64,000 nucleotides of DNA from Pseudomonas sp. CC120222-01a (lineage in GTDB: Bacteria > Pseudomonadota > Gammaproteobacteria > Pseudomonadales > Pseudomonadaceae). Of the stretch, positions 16,904 through 25,497 are shown in pieces (position 1 is the first letter of the stretch; each line of letters starts with the position of its first letter). The stretch covers positions 1 to 64,000 of the forward strand of contig NZ_QEQQ01000010.1 of the NCBI RefSeq assembly GCF_003097235.1. Direction: 5' to 3'. Under the pieces are notes generated by a model, which did not search any database, was not told the DNA's origin, and was given only the letters and a program-made list of their open reading frames with translations. Made by a program: the position numbers and the translations under genes.

Positions 16904-17769
16904 GCCCAATCCTTGCGGTGGCGAATCAGGCCTTCCTGGGTCGACGAGGCCACCAGCTGGCCGGCGCGGTTGAAGATACTGCCGCGGCAGAAGCCACGGG
17001 CATTGCCGGCCCACGGGCTGTCGGTGGCGTACAGCAGCCACTCATCGGCGCGCAGGTTGCGGTGGAACCACAGCGAATGGTCGAGGCTGGCGATCTGCAT
17101 GTCGCGCTGCCACACCGACTTGCCATGGGGCAGCAGCGAAGTGGTCAGCAGGCCGAAATCGGAGGCGTAGGCCAGCAAGTACTTGTGCAGTGCAGGTACG
17201 TCAGGGAGTGTGCCGTCGGCGCGGAACCAGGCGTACTTCACCGGGTCGCCGGGCTGGGGGTTGAACGGGTCACGCTCGGTCACCGGGCGGATCTCGATCG
17301 GCTTGGCGCACAGCACCTTGTCGCGGATACGCTCAGGCAGCTTGTCGGCATGGGCACTGGCCAGCTCGACTTCGGTCGGCAGGTTTTCCGGGCCGACCAC
17401 ATCGGGCATCTGCGCCTGGTGCTCGAAGCCTTCCTCGTCGTACTGAAACGACGCGCTGCAGGTGAAGATCGGTTGGCCCTTCTGGATCGCCGTCACCCGC
17501 CGGGTGCTGAAGCTGCCGCCGTCACGCACGCGGTCGACCGAATAGACCACCGGCAGGCTGGCGTCGCCCGGGCGCAGGAAGTAACCGTGCAACGAATGCA
17601 CATGGCGCGCATCCTCGACCGTCTGGCTGGCTGCCGACAGCGACTGGCCCAGCACCTGGCCACCGTACAGCTGGCGGAAGCCCAGGTCCTGGCTGCGGCC
17701 ACGGAACAGGTTCTCCTCGATCGACTCGAGGCTCAACAGGTCGACCAGGTCGTCCAACACATGACTCAT
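16900..17769 (-). CDS. tesB: Acyl-CoA thioesterase II
   Basis: A 289-residue double hot-dog enzyme that hydrolyses medium- and long-chain acyl-CoA. The start at 17769 has AAGGAG eight bases before it. Features include FRGRSQDLGFRQLYGGQVLG near residue 22, the catalytic aspartate in SLDHSLWFHR and the C-terminal SSTQEGLIR that supplies the glutamine. The length matches E. coli TesB. It forms a two-gene operon with the HAD hydrolase. Confidence 0.95.
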   Translation of the reverse strand: MSHVLDDLVDLLSLESIEENLFRGRSQDLGFRQLYGGQVLGQSLSAASQTVEDARHVHSLHGYFLRPGDASLPVVYSVDRVRDGGSFSTRRVTAIQKGQPIFTCSASFQYDEEGFEHQAQMPDVVGPENLPTEVELASAHADKLPERIRDKVLCAKPIEIRPVTERDPFNPQPGDPVKYAWFRADGTLPDVPALHKYLLAYASDFGLLTTSLLPHGKSVWQRDMQIASLDHSLWFHRNLRADEWLLYATDSPWAGNARGFCRGSIFNRAGQLVASSTQEGLIRHRKDWA

Positions 17770-17782
17770 CGGGGGTTCTCCT

Positions 17783-17828
17783 TGTAGGAGCGAGCTTGCT
17801 CGCGATGCGCCGCGTGAGCGGCGCTCGG
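17783..17828. repeat. Single REP-like element
   Basis: TTGTAGGAGCGAGCTTGCTC and GCGCCGCGTGAGCGGCGC, a diverged REP with side hairpin, just upstream of the tesB ribosome site. Confidence 0.7.
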
Positions 17829-17923
17829 TTTCACAGGCGCTGAACATCTTTCGGCGAGCACCTTGCAGATCGTGTAGATAGAGAAATGATACAGGGTTTG
17901 TCATCAACGCCGTGCATGGCGGC

Positions 17924-18496
17924 TCATTCAGTGCGCAGGGTCTGCTCCCAATGCGCGCGGTCAATGCGGTACAGCACATGGGGGCGCAGCGGGTGGCCGA
18001 TGGGCAGGCGGGGGTGGTCGAAGCTGCCATTGGCGTCCTGGACCATGCCGATGGCCTGCATGACTTTCTGCGACGGCAAGTTGCTCTCGCTAGTGAACGA
18101 CACCACCTCTTCCACGCGCAATTGGGCGAAAGCACAACGCAGGCAGGTCCACGCCGCCTCACTGGCAAACCCCAGGCCCCAATGGCGCCGGGCCAGGCGC
18201 CAGCCAATCTCCACCGCCGGGGCGAACGGCGCGTCGAAATTGACATTGAGCAAACCCGTCATGCCGATGAAAGCCCCGCTATCCTTCCGTTCCAGGGCCC
18301 ACAGGCCGAAGCCGTACTCGTTGAAATGCCCGCGAATCCTGCCGATCAGCGCCGCCGCTTCCAGCCGCGTCATCGGCGCCGGGAAATAGCGCATCACCTG
18401 CGGGTCGGCACACAGCGCGGCGAACTCGCGCAGGTCGTCGTCGTGCCATTGGCGCAGCACCAGGCGTGCGCTTTCCAGGTGGAGGATGGGGGTCAT
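17924..18496 (-). CDS. GNAT-family acetyltransferase (RimJ/RimL type)
   Basis: A 190-residue protein. The start at 18496 has GGAG eight bases upstream. It begins with the RimJ/L pattern LESARLVLRQW and has the acetyl-CoA-binding region RRHWGLGFASEAAWTCLRCA (about residues 98-117) and a conserved SFTSESNLPSQKVMQAIGM segment. It probably acetylates an amino group on a protein terminus or small molecule. It is monocistronic and no partner indicates the target. Confidence 0.9.
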   Translation of the reverse strand: MTPILHLESARLVLRQWHDDDLREFAALCADPQVMRYFPAPMTRLEAAALIGRIRGHFNEYGFGLWALERKDSGAFIGMTGLLNVNFDAPFAPAVEIGWRLARRHWGLGFASEAAWTCLRCAFAQLRVEEVVSFTSESNLPSQKVMQAIGMVQDANGSFDHPRLPIGHPLRPHVLYRIDRAHWEQTLRTE

Positions 18497-18663
18497 GGAA
18501 CGAGCTCCGGTTTCACGCGATGGCATTTAACAGCGTAGGCGCGGCCAGGTTTTTCACGCAACCGACGGCGCCCAGAATGCAATTTTCACAACCCCTTCAC
18601 CAGCCCCCGACAGACGGCTGAGCACAATACCGCCAAACCACCGCCGCGCCATTGGAGTGACGC

Positions 18664-19350
18664 ATGCAGCCGAGCAACACCTTGGGCCATCCCGCCATCC
18701 ACGCCCGTCGCAAGCGACGCATGTCACGCAAAGCCCTTGGTGCCGCTCTCGGCCTGTGCATGGTGATCGCGGCAGTGACCACCTGGCTGGCGACGAGGAC
18801 CCATATCGTGGACCTTGGCAACGAGCAGCAGTTGAGTGAAAGCGGCCTCCTGCAAGACTGGGCCGATGGTGCGGTAATCGTGATGATCCGCCATGCCGAG
18901 CGTTGCGACAGCTCACCCGGCCCATGCCTGAACGACCCCACCGGCATCACCGTGGCCGGCAGCGAGGCCGCCACGCGGGTCGGCCAAGGCTTGAAGCAAC
19001 TGGGCCTGAGCAATGCCGATGTGCTCGCCAGCCCCAAAGTGCGTACCCAGCAGACGGCGCACTTCATCCTTGGCCAATCCGTAGCAAGCGAAGGCTGGCT
19101 GGAAAGCTGCGACAACCAGTTCGCCCGTGAAGCGCTGGCGCGCAAGCGTGCCGGGCACAACCTGGTGCTGGTGACCCACAATGGCTGCATCGACCATTTC
19201 GCCCGCCAACAGCGCGTGGCCGGTGGTGAGCGCGAAAGCAACTATGCCAGCGCGCTGTTCGTCTCGGTGGACGCCAACGGCAAGGCGCGAATCCTTGGAC
19301 GCTTGAACGAGCCAGACTGGCAACGCGTATTGGCCAGCGTGGGGAAATAA
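18664..19350 (+). CDS. Membrane-anchored histidine phosphatase family protein
   Basis: A 228-residue protein with GGAG six bases before the ATG. A basic N-terminus (residues 14-24) is followed by one hydrophobic segment (about 25-43), so it is probably anchored in the inner membrane and faces the periplasm. The phosphatase motif is VMIRHAER (about residues 73-80, with the catalytic histidine), and a later VTHNGCIDHF supplies the second histidine. It resembles Ais/PmrG-like lipid-A-heptose phosphatases in size and topology, but that role is inference. The next gene follows after 38 bases. Confidence 0.85.
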   Translation: MQPSNTLGHPAIHARRKRRMSRKALGAALGLCMVIAAVTTWLATRTHIVDLGNEQQLSESGLLQDWADGAVIVMIRHAERCDSSPGPCLNDPTGITVAGSEAATRVGQGLKQLGLSNADVLASPKVRTQQTAHFILGQSVASEGWLESCDNQFAREALARKRAGHNLVLVTHNGCIDHFARQQRVAGGERESNYASALFVSVDANGKARILGRLNEPDWQRVLASVGK

Positions 19351-19388
19351 CTGGCAAGATCAGCGCTGGCCCTGATTGCGAAGCCCCC

Positions 19389-20303
19389 ATGCCGTTGCCG
19401 CTGATCTACCACGAAGACTACAGCCCGGAATTCCCCGCCGAGCACCGCTTTCCGATGGACAAGTTCCGCCTGCTGCGCGACCACCTGGTCGGCAGCGGGC
19501 TGACCACCGACCAGGCCCTGCTGCGCCCGGACATCTGCCCCAACGATATCCTCGCCCTGGCCCATGACCGCAGTTACATCGAGCGCTACATGAACGGCGA
19601 ACTGTCCCGCGAGGACCAGCGACGCCTCGGCCTGCCCTGGAGCGAAGCCCTGGCGCGGCGCACCGTGCGCGCAGTGGGCGGCTCGCTGCTGACCGCCGAG
19701 ATGGCGCTGCAGCATGGCATCGCCTGCCACCTGGCCGGCGGCACCCACCACGCCCACTACGACCACCCGGCCGGCTTCTGCATCTTCAATGACCTGGCGG
19801 TTATCAGCCGCTACCTGCTCGAAGCCGGCCGCGTGCACCGGGTATTGATCTTCGACTGCGATGTGCACCAGGGCGACGGCACGGCACGCATCCTCCACGA
19901 CACCCCGGACGCCATCACCGTGTCCCTGCACTGCGAGCAGAACTTCCCGGCACGCAAGGCCCACAGTGACTGGGACATTCCCCTGCCCCGCGGCATGGGC
20001 GACACGGCATACCTGAAGGTGGTGGACGATGCGCTGAACTACCTGCTGCCGCTGTATCAACCCGACCTGGTGCTGTATGACGCCGGCGTCGATGTGCACA
20101 AGGACGATGCCCTGGGCTACCTGCAACTCACCGACCAGGGCCTGGCAGCGCGTGACGAACGGGTAATGCGCCACTGCCTGGGTCGCGATATCCCGGTGGT
20201 CGGGGTAATCGGTGGCGGCTACAGCAAGGACCGCGAAGCCCTGGCCAGGCGCCACGGCATTCTTCACCACAGTGCGGCACGGGTCATCGGTTGTTCACAA
20301 TGA
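19389..20303 (+). CDS. Histone-deacetylase-like amidohydrolase
   Basis: A 304-residue cytosolic protein of the arginase/deacetylase fold. Motifs are GGTHHAHYDHPAGFCIFND (about residues 117-135, with the catalytic His pair), FDCDVHQGDGT (zinc Asp and His) and YDAGVDVHKDD (second Asp). It belongs to the class IV-like group of bacterial deacetylases. Substrates may be acetylated polyamines or acetylated small molecules; not determined. It probably shares a transcript with the phosphatase upstream. Confidence 0.9.
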   Translation: MPLPLIYHEDYSPEFPAEHRFPMDKFRLLRDHLVGSGLTTDQALLRPDICPNDILALAHDRSYIERYMNGELSREDQRRLGLPWSEALARRTVRAVGGSLLTAEMALQHGIACHLAGGTHHAHYDHPAGFCIFNDLAVISRYLLEAGRVHRVLIFDCDVHQGDGTARILHDTPDAITVSLHCEQNFPARKAHSDWDIPLPRGMGDTAYLKVVDDALNYLLPLYQPDLVLYDAGVDVHKDDALGYLQLTDQGLAARDERVMRHCLGRDIPVVGVIGGGYSKDREALARRHGILHHSAARVIGCSQ

Positions 20304-20316
20304 CTGTGGAACCGCT

Positions 20317-21297
20317 TGTGGATAACCTGCGGGAAAGGCGCTACAGCCCTTTGCCTGCGTGCCCTGCAGAACATTGATCATTTTTTGTTCAGTGCTTACG
20401 TTGGCCCGGCTGCGCTAGAATGTGCAGTCTTTTCCACAGCCTGCTGCCTACCATGTCTGAAAAATCCCCCGCTTCCCCTCCCCTGGCCGTCGTGATCGGT
20501 GGCGGCCCAGCTGGCCTGATGGCTGCAGAAGCCATGGCCCAGGCAGGCCTGGCGGTGGAAGTGTTCGACGCCATGCCATCGGTGGGCCGCAAGTTCCTGC
20601 TGGCCGGCGTCGGCGGCATGAACATCACCCATTCGGAAGCTTATCCACAGTTCGTGTCGCGCTACGCCGAGCGGCAGGGCGAGATCGACGGATTGTTGCG
20701 CGACTTCGATGCCGATGCGCTGCGCCAGTGGATTCACGGGCTGGGTATTGAAACCTTCGTGGGTACATCGGGCCGGGTTTTCCCGACCGACATGAAGGCC
20801 GCTCCATTGCTGCGCGCCTGGCTGAAGCGGCTGCGTGACAACGGCGTAGTTATCCACACCCGCCATCGCTGGCTGGGCTGGAATGCCGACGGTAGCTTGC
20901 GGATCGCTTATCCACAGGGTGAATTGCAGGTCATGGCCGACGCCGTGGTGCTGGCCCTCGGTGGCGCCAGCTGGGCAAGACTGGGCTCCGACGGTGCCTG
21001 GCAGCCATTGCTGGCCGAACGCACTGTGGATATCTCGCCACTGCGGCCAAGCAACTGCGGTTTCGAGGTTGAAGGCTGGAGCCCAGTGCTTGTGGACAAG
21101 TTCGCCGGAGCGCCGCTGAAAAACATTGCCCTGAGCGTGCCGGGCATGGCGCCGCGCAAGGGCGAGTTCATCCTCACCGCACAGGGCGTCGAGGGCAGCC
21201 TGGTGTATGCATGGTCGGCGCAGCTGCGCCAGGCCATCGAGCATGAGGGGCAGGCCAGGCTGTTGCTCGACCTGCTGCCGGACAAGCCTGTGGACAA
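20317..21297. promoter_or_regulatory. Cluster of DnaA boxes
   Basis: Four exact matches to TTATCCACA lie at 20317-20325 (minus), 20641-20649, 20850-20858 and 20908-20916 (plus). One-mismatch boxes lie at 20430-20438 (plus) and at 21025-21033, 21091-21099 and 21289-21297 (all minus). The first two lie before the flavoprotein gene, the rest inside it. Such density is far above chance for a 9-base word. DnaA binding here (titration, DnaA reactivation or gene control) is inference. Confidence 0.6.
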
Positions 21298-21694
21298 GAT
21301 TGCCCAGGCATTGGCCAAGCCACGCGGGTCGCGCTCGATGGCCAAGCATCTGCACAGTCAGTTGGGCATCGACGGGGTCAAGGCGGGGTTGCTGCGGGAG
21401 CTGACGGATCAGGCGACCTTTGCTGATCCTCAGGCGCTGGCACAGGCGATCAAGGCCTTGCCAATCACACTGGTACGCACGCGACCGCTGGACGAAGCGA
21501 TCAGCAGTGCCGGTGGCGTGCGTTTCGAAGGGCTGGATGAAGGGTTGATGGTTCGCCGGATGCCTGGGGTGTTCTGTGCGGGCGAGATGCTGGACTGGGA
21601 GGCGCCGACAGGGGGGTATCTGCTGACGGCGTGCTTTGCGAGCGGATTGCGGGCGGGGCGAGCTGCAGCAAACTGGCTCAGATCCAACGGCTAA
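20453..21694 (+). CDS. HI0933-family NAD(P)/FAD-dependent oxidoreductase (TIGR03862-like)
   Basis: A 413-residue flavoprotein. The N-terminal dinucleotide-binding motif is VVIGGGPAGLMAAEAMAQAG (about residues 13-32) and is followed by the HI0933 hallmark SVGRKFLLAGVGGMNITHSE. The C-terminus has the FAD-contacting GVFCAGEMLDWEAPTGGYLL. A BaiN-like role is often suggested, but the reaction is not established. The start at 20453 is the first ATG that gives a family-like N-terminus. The coding sequence holds at least six DnaA-box-like sites. It is followed by a REP pair and the convergent helicase gene. Confidence 0.9.
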   Translation: MSEKSPASPPLAVVIGGGPAGLMAAEAMAQAGLAVEVFDAMPSVGRKFLLAGVGGMNITHSEAYPQFVSRYAERQGEIDGLLRDFDADALRQWIHGLGIETFVGTSGRVFPTDMKAAPLLRAWLKRLRDNGVVIHTRHRWLGWNADGSLRIAYPQGELQVMADAVVLALGGASWARLGSDGAWQPLLAERTVDISPLRPSNCGFEVEGWSPVLVDKFAGAPLKNIALSVPGMAPRKGEFILTAQGVEGSLVYAWSAQLRQAIEHEGQARLLLDLLPDKPVDKIAQALAKPRGSRSMAKHLHSQLGIDGVKAGLLRELTDQATFADPQALAQAIKALPITLVRTRPLDEAISSAGGVRFEGLDEGLMVRRMPGVFCAGEMLDWEAPTGGYLLTACFASGLRAGRAAANWLRSNG

Positions 21695-21701
21695 CCCCCT
21701 T

Positions 21702-21790
21702 CCTGTGGGAGCGGGTTCACCCGCGAACACGGGCGAAGCCCGTGCCATGCACCGCGTTGGGTTCTTCGCGGGTAAACCCGCTCCCACAGG
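21702..21790. repeat. Inverted REP pair (BIME)
   Basis: CCTGTGGGAGCGGGTTCACC / CCGCGAA and TTCGCGGGTAAACCCGCTCC / CACAGG, with an inner CACGGGCGAAGCCCGTG hairpin. Located between convergent genes. Confidence 0.9.
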
Positions 21791-21843
21791 GATCCCACCA
21801 GCCTTCGAGTATCGAGCAAGCCAGTGGGTCCCGTAGGACCCGC

Positions 21844-23175
21844 TTACGGCTTACGCTTGCGCGGCCCGCCGTTGAAGCTCGGCACCTTGCGCACGGCCTT
21901 CACCGATGGCTCAGCAGCACCTGCCTCGGCGCTGTCCATCCAGCGCCCCAGGCCACGCTTGGCGCTGTTCTCTTTTGGTTTCTTGGGCTTCTTCGGCTTC
22001 TTCACAACCTGACCACTGGCATCGGTCATCGGTACCCGGTGCTCGGGAATGAAGTCCGGCTCCTCATGACGCGGCAAGGTCTGCCGGGTCAGCACTTCAA
22101 TCGCCGACAGCATCTGCACTTCATCGGCACACACCAGCGAGATCGCCTCACCCTTGTTGCCGGCCCGGCCAGTACGGCCAATACGGTGCACATAATCCTC
22201 GGCCACGATCGGCAGGTCGAGGTTGACCACCAGCGGCAGGTCGTCGATATCCAGGCCACGGGCCGCGACATCGGTCGCTACCAGCACCTGGATTTCCCGC
22301 GCCTTGAAACTGTCCAGCGCGCGCTGGCGGGTGGCCTGCGGGCGGTCGCCGTGGATGCCGTCGGCATTGACGCCTTCAGCCAGCAAACGCTCGACCAGCT
22401 GATCGACGCCATTGCGGGTCTTGGCGAACACCAGCACCTGCTTCCAGCGCTGCTTGCGCAGCAGGTGCATGAACAAGTCGGTCTTGCGCTTCTTGTCCAC
22501 AGGCACCAGCCACTGCTTGACTGTGGTCGCCGCAGCGTTGCGCGGGCTGACTTCAATGCTCAGCGGGTCGTTCAGGGCCAGGCCGGCGAGCATGCGGATC
22601 TGCTCGGAGAAGGTGGCGGAGAACAGCAGCGTCTGACGCTTGCGCGGCAAGGCGGCGTAGACCGACTGCAGCTCCTCGGCAAAACCCAGGTCGAGCATGC
22701 GGTCGGCTTCGTCCAGCACCAGCGTCTGTACCTGGTTGAACTTCACCGCGTTCTGACGGAACAGGTCGAGCAGGCGACCGGGCGTTGCCACCAGCAGGTC
22801 GACGCCACGGCGCAGGCGCATCATCTGCGGGTTGATGCTGACCCCGCCGTACACCGCGTAGGTGCTCAGCGGCAGGTTCTCGGCATACTCGCGCACGTTG
22901 TTGTGCACCTGCTCGGCCAGCTCGCGGGTCGGCACCAGCACCAGTGCGCGGATCGAGTTGCTGGCTACCTTCTCACCTTCCAACGCCAGGCGTTGCAGCA
23001 CTGGCAGGGCGAAACCGGCGGTCTTGCCGGTGCCGGTCTGGGCGGCGGCCATCAGGTCGCGGCCGGCCAGCACGGCAGGGATGGCCTTGGCCTGGACCGG
23101 GGTCGGGGTGGTGTAGTCCAGCTGCTGCAAGGTGCGCAGCAGCGGTTCGATCAGGCCGAGTTGGGCGAAATTCAT
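21844..23175 (-). CDS. rhlE: DEAD-box ATP-dependent RNA helicase
   Basis: A 443-residue helicase. All motifs are present: Q motif TPTPVQAKAIP (about 23-33), AQTGTGKT, PTRELA, GG, TPGR, DEAD, SAT, and in the second half VLVFAKTRNG, TDVAARGLD and HRIGRTGRAG. The GGVSINPQMMRLRRGVDLLV segment and overall match to E. coli RhlE support the name. The C-terminal tail is lysine-rich (VKKPKKPKKPKE), useful for RNA contact. It is monocistronic. Family members help ribosome assembly and RNA decay. Confidence 0.93.
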   Translation of the reverse strand: MNFAQLGLIEPLLRTLQQLDYTTPTPVQAKAIPAVLAGRDLMAAAQTGTGKTAGFALPVLQRLALEGEKVASNSIRALVLVPTRELAEQVHNNVREYAENLPLSTYAVYGGVSINPQMMRLRRGVDLLVATPGRLLDLFRQNAVKFNQVQTLVLDEADRMLDLGFAEELQSVYAALPRKRQTLLFSATFSEQIRMLAGLALNDPLSIEVSPRNAAATTVKQWLVPVDKKRKTDLFMHLLRKQRWKQVLVFAKTRNGVDQLVERLLAEGVNADGIHGDRPQATRQRALDSFKAREIQVLVATDVAARGLDIDDLPLVVNLDLPIVAEDYVHRIGRTGRAGNKGEAISLVCADEVQMLSAIEVLTRQTLPRHEEPDFIPEHRVPMTDASGQVVKKPKKPKKPKENSAKRGLGRWMDSAEAGAAEPSVKAVRKVPSFNGGPRKRKP

Positions 23176-23230
23176 GGCAATACCGTCAGGGGGTTCAGCG
23201 AAGGCGGCAAGTTTACCGCATCGCCCCTGG

Positions 23231-24145
23231 CTACTTGCAGATTTCGCCCTTCAACGGCTGTTCCGGCGCCTTGCGCCACTGCGGCAGGCCGATCAGCACC
23301 ACGGCGCCGATGATCACCGCCATGGCCAGGCATTCTTCCGCGCCGATCTCTTCACCGGCGAAGAGGATGCCCAGCAGCACCGCCACCGCCGGGTTGACGT
23401 AGGCATAACTGGTGGCAGCGGCCGGGCGCACGTTCTTGAGCAGGTACATGTAGGCACTGAAGGCGAGGATCGAACCGAATAGCACCAGATAGGCCAGCGC
23501 GCCCCAGCCAGCAACAGTCGGCATCTGCGTCATGCGCTCACCGGACAGCGCGCTGCCCAGCAGCAATACCGCACCGCCGACCAGCATCTCGGCAGCACTG
23601 GCCATCGGCCCCTGGGGCAGCGGCAGGCTTTTGCTCCACACCGAACCGAATGCCCACGAAGCCGCCGCGAACAGGATCAGCGCCGCGCCGATCGGGCTGG
23701 CCTGCAGGTTCGAGCCGAGGTTGAGCAAACCGATACCGAGCAGGCCGAGGAAGATCCCTGCCCATTCCAGCCTCGAGTTGCGGTGGCCGAACAGCAAGCC
23801 AAAGACCAGGGTGAACAGTGGCACGGTGGCCACTGCCAACGCCGCCACACCCGATGCCACGCCAGCATGCTCGGCCACGGTCACACCACCGTTGCCGCAG
23901 CTGAGCAGCAGAAAGCCGATGGCACCTGCAGCACGCCATTGTGGCCAGGTCGGTGCCGGCACCCCGCGCCAACGCAGGAAGCCATACAGCAACCCGCCCG
24001 CGATCAGGAAGCGCACTCCCGCCATCAGCATCGGCGGCCATGACTCGACGCCAATGCGAATGAACAGGTAGGTGGAACCCCAGACCAGGTACAAGGCCAG
24101 AAAGGCGCCGACGAGCAATAGCGGAAAGCGACGGGAGGCAGGCAT
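23231..24145 (-). CDS. EamA-family drug/metabolite exporter (YedA-like)
   Basis: A 304-residue inner-membrane protein with ten predicted helices and two EamA repeats. It begins near FLALYLVWGSTYLFIRIGVE (about residues 14-33), closely following E. coli YedA. The start at 24145 is the ATG that matches the family N-terminus; no strong ribosome site is visible. Family members export amino acids or metabolites. It stands between the helicase and the exonuclease genes, both on the same strand but with gaps. Confidence 0.88.
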   Translation of the reverse strand: MPASRRFPLLLVGAFLALYLVWGSTYLFIRIGVESWPPMLMAGVRFLIAGGLLYGFLRWRGVPAPTWPQWRAAGAIGFLLLSCGNGGVTVAEHAGVASGVAALAVATVPLFTLVFGLLFGHRNSRLEWAGIFLGLLGIGLLNLGSNLQASPIGAALILFAAASWAFGSVWSKSLPLPQGPMASAAEMLVGGAVLLLGSALSGERMTQMPTVAGWGALAYLVLFGSILAFSAYMYLLKNVRPAAATSYAYVNPAVAVLLGILFAGEEIGAEECLAMAVIIGAVVLIGLPQWRKAPEQPLKGEICK

Positions 24146-24254
24146 GGCAGACAACTCAGAAATCCGTTTTCGGGTGACCGAGTTTAGGCCTGTGTGCAAG
24201 TAAAGATAAGTTACAAAACACCGCGAAATGAGCGGCACACTTTTAGTGCACTCA

Positions 24255-24860
24255 TCAGGCGAGCTTGGCCAAGATTTCGCGAACCTTCGCGGCAGGCGTT
24301 TTCTGCAGGCGACAGAGGAGCTCGTGGGAAAGTTGCTGAACGCCGTGGCTCTGGCGTAGCACGCCTGCCAGATGCTGCAACAGGTTGGCGGCCATCTCGG
24401 CATCGGCCATGGCCCGGTGCGCGGTACCGGTATCCGGCAGGCCGGCCCAACGGGTCAGGGTGCCCAGCTTGTGGTTCGGCGCCGCCGGCAGCAGGCGCCG
24501 TGACAGCAGCAGGGAACAGGCGAAGGACTGGCGACGGCTGCGGCCGATGCGGCTCAGTTCGTAATCCCAGAACTTCTGGTCGAAGGCAGCGTTGTGCGCC
24601 AGCAACGGGGTATCACCGACGAACTCGGCCACTTCGTTCATCACCTTGTCCACCGGCGGCGCCGTGCGCAGCATGGCAGTGGTGATGCCGGTCAGCCCGG
24701 CGACGAAGGCTGGCACCGGCACACCGGCATTCATCAGGCTTTGATAGCGCTCGACGATACGCCCGCGTTCCAGCATCACCACCGCCACCTCGGTGGCACG
24801 GCAGCCGGCACCGGGGGAAATACCGGTGGTTTCAAAGTCGATGACAGCAATACGTTCCAT
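24255..24860 (-). CDS. DnaQ-like 3'-5' exonuclease
   Basis: A 201-residue single-domain exonuclease of the DEDDh class. ExoI motif is VIDFETTGISPG (about residues 5-16), ExoII is LLAHNAAFDQKFWDYEL and ExoIII is AHRAMADAEMAA with the catalytic histidine. Such stand-alone proteins resemble the epsilon subunit or RNase T but lack polymerase-binding parts. It may proofread or trim DNA or RNA ends. The NYN-domain gene lies 9 bases upstream on the same strand, so the two are one operon. Confidence 0.9.
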   Translation of the reverse strand: MERIAVIDFETTGISPGAGCRATEVAVVMLERGRIVERYQSLMNAGVPVPAFVAGLTGITTAMLRTAPPVDKVMNEVAEFVGDTPLLAHNAAFDQKFWDYELSRIGRSRRQSFACSLLLSRRLLPAAPNHKLGTLTRWAGLPDTGTAHRAMADAEMAANLLQHLAGVLRQSHGVQQLSHELLCRLQKTPAAKVREILAKLA

Positions 24861-24869
24861 GAAAAAACC

Positions 24870-25349
24870 TTAGTGCTTGAGCAACAGCGCGCCCTCGATG
24901 GGCACATAACGGGTGGCGGCGCGAATCAGCGACAACGCGGTGAGGCCGGGGACGCCGTAGACCACCGCCTCGGTGCCGTGGCGCTGGATGACCCGCTCCA
25001 GCAGCAGGTCGAAGTCACCATCACCGGAGGCCAGCACCACCTGGTCGACCCGGCTGGCCGCATCGATCACATCGAGGGTGATGCCCACATCCCAGTCGCC
25101 CTTGGCCGAACCATCGCTGCGCTGGATGAACGGCTTCAGGCGCACGTCGAAACCGAGGTTGCGCAGGATCTGCTGGAATTGCTGCTGCTTGCTGTCACCG
25201 CGGTCGATGGCATAGGCCACGGCTTCGACGATCTCGCCTTCGCGGCTGACGTCCTTCCACAGTGCGGTGTAATTGAAGTGGCAGCCATGGGCCTGGCGCA
25301 CGGTGTAGTAGAGGTTCTGCACATCGGCGAACAGCGCGATCTTTTTCAC
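24870..25349 (-). CDS. NYN-domain (LabA/DUF88-type) protein
   Basis: A 159-residue protein with the PIN-like NYN fold. It starts KKIALFADVQNLYYTV with the first acidic residue, has the WDVGITLDVID segment, and VVLASGDGDFDLLLERV (about residues 97-113) with the GDGD acidic cluster expected to bind metal. It is a likely RNase. The GTG at 25349 is chosen because GGGAGG lies seven bases upstream. It is first in a two-gene operon with the exonuclease, which fits a nucleic-acid processing pair. Confidence 0.88.
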   Translation of the reverse strand: MKKIALFADVQNLYYTVRQAHGCHFNYTALWKDVSREGEIVEAVAYAIDRGDSKQQQFQQILRNLGFDVRLKPFIQRSDGSAKGDWDVGITLDVIDAASRVDQVVLASGDGDFDLLLERVIQRHGTEAVVYGVPGLTALSLIRAATRYVPIEGALLLKH

Positions 25350-25367
25350 CTTGGAACCTCCCGGTCT

Positions 25368-25470
25368 GCTGGGGCTGCAGCCCTTTCGCGACACAAGGCC
25401 GCTCCTACAGAGGAATGCGATCCCTTGTAGGAGCGGCCTTGCGTCGCGAAAGGGGCGCAAAGCGCCCCCC
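25368..25470. repeat. Inverted REP pair (BIME)
   Basis: GGGGCTGCAGCCCTTTCGCG / GCCGCTCCTACAG and CTTGTAGGAGCGGCC / GCGTCGCGAAAGGGGCGC. Located between NYN and DUF2076 genes, upstream of the NYN ribosome site. Confidence 0.88.
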
Positions 25471-25497
25471 TAAAATGCGGCCAGTATGCCAGACCGG

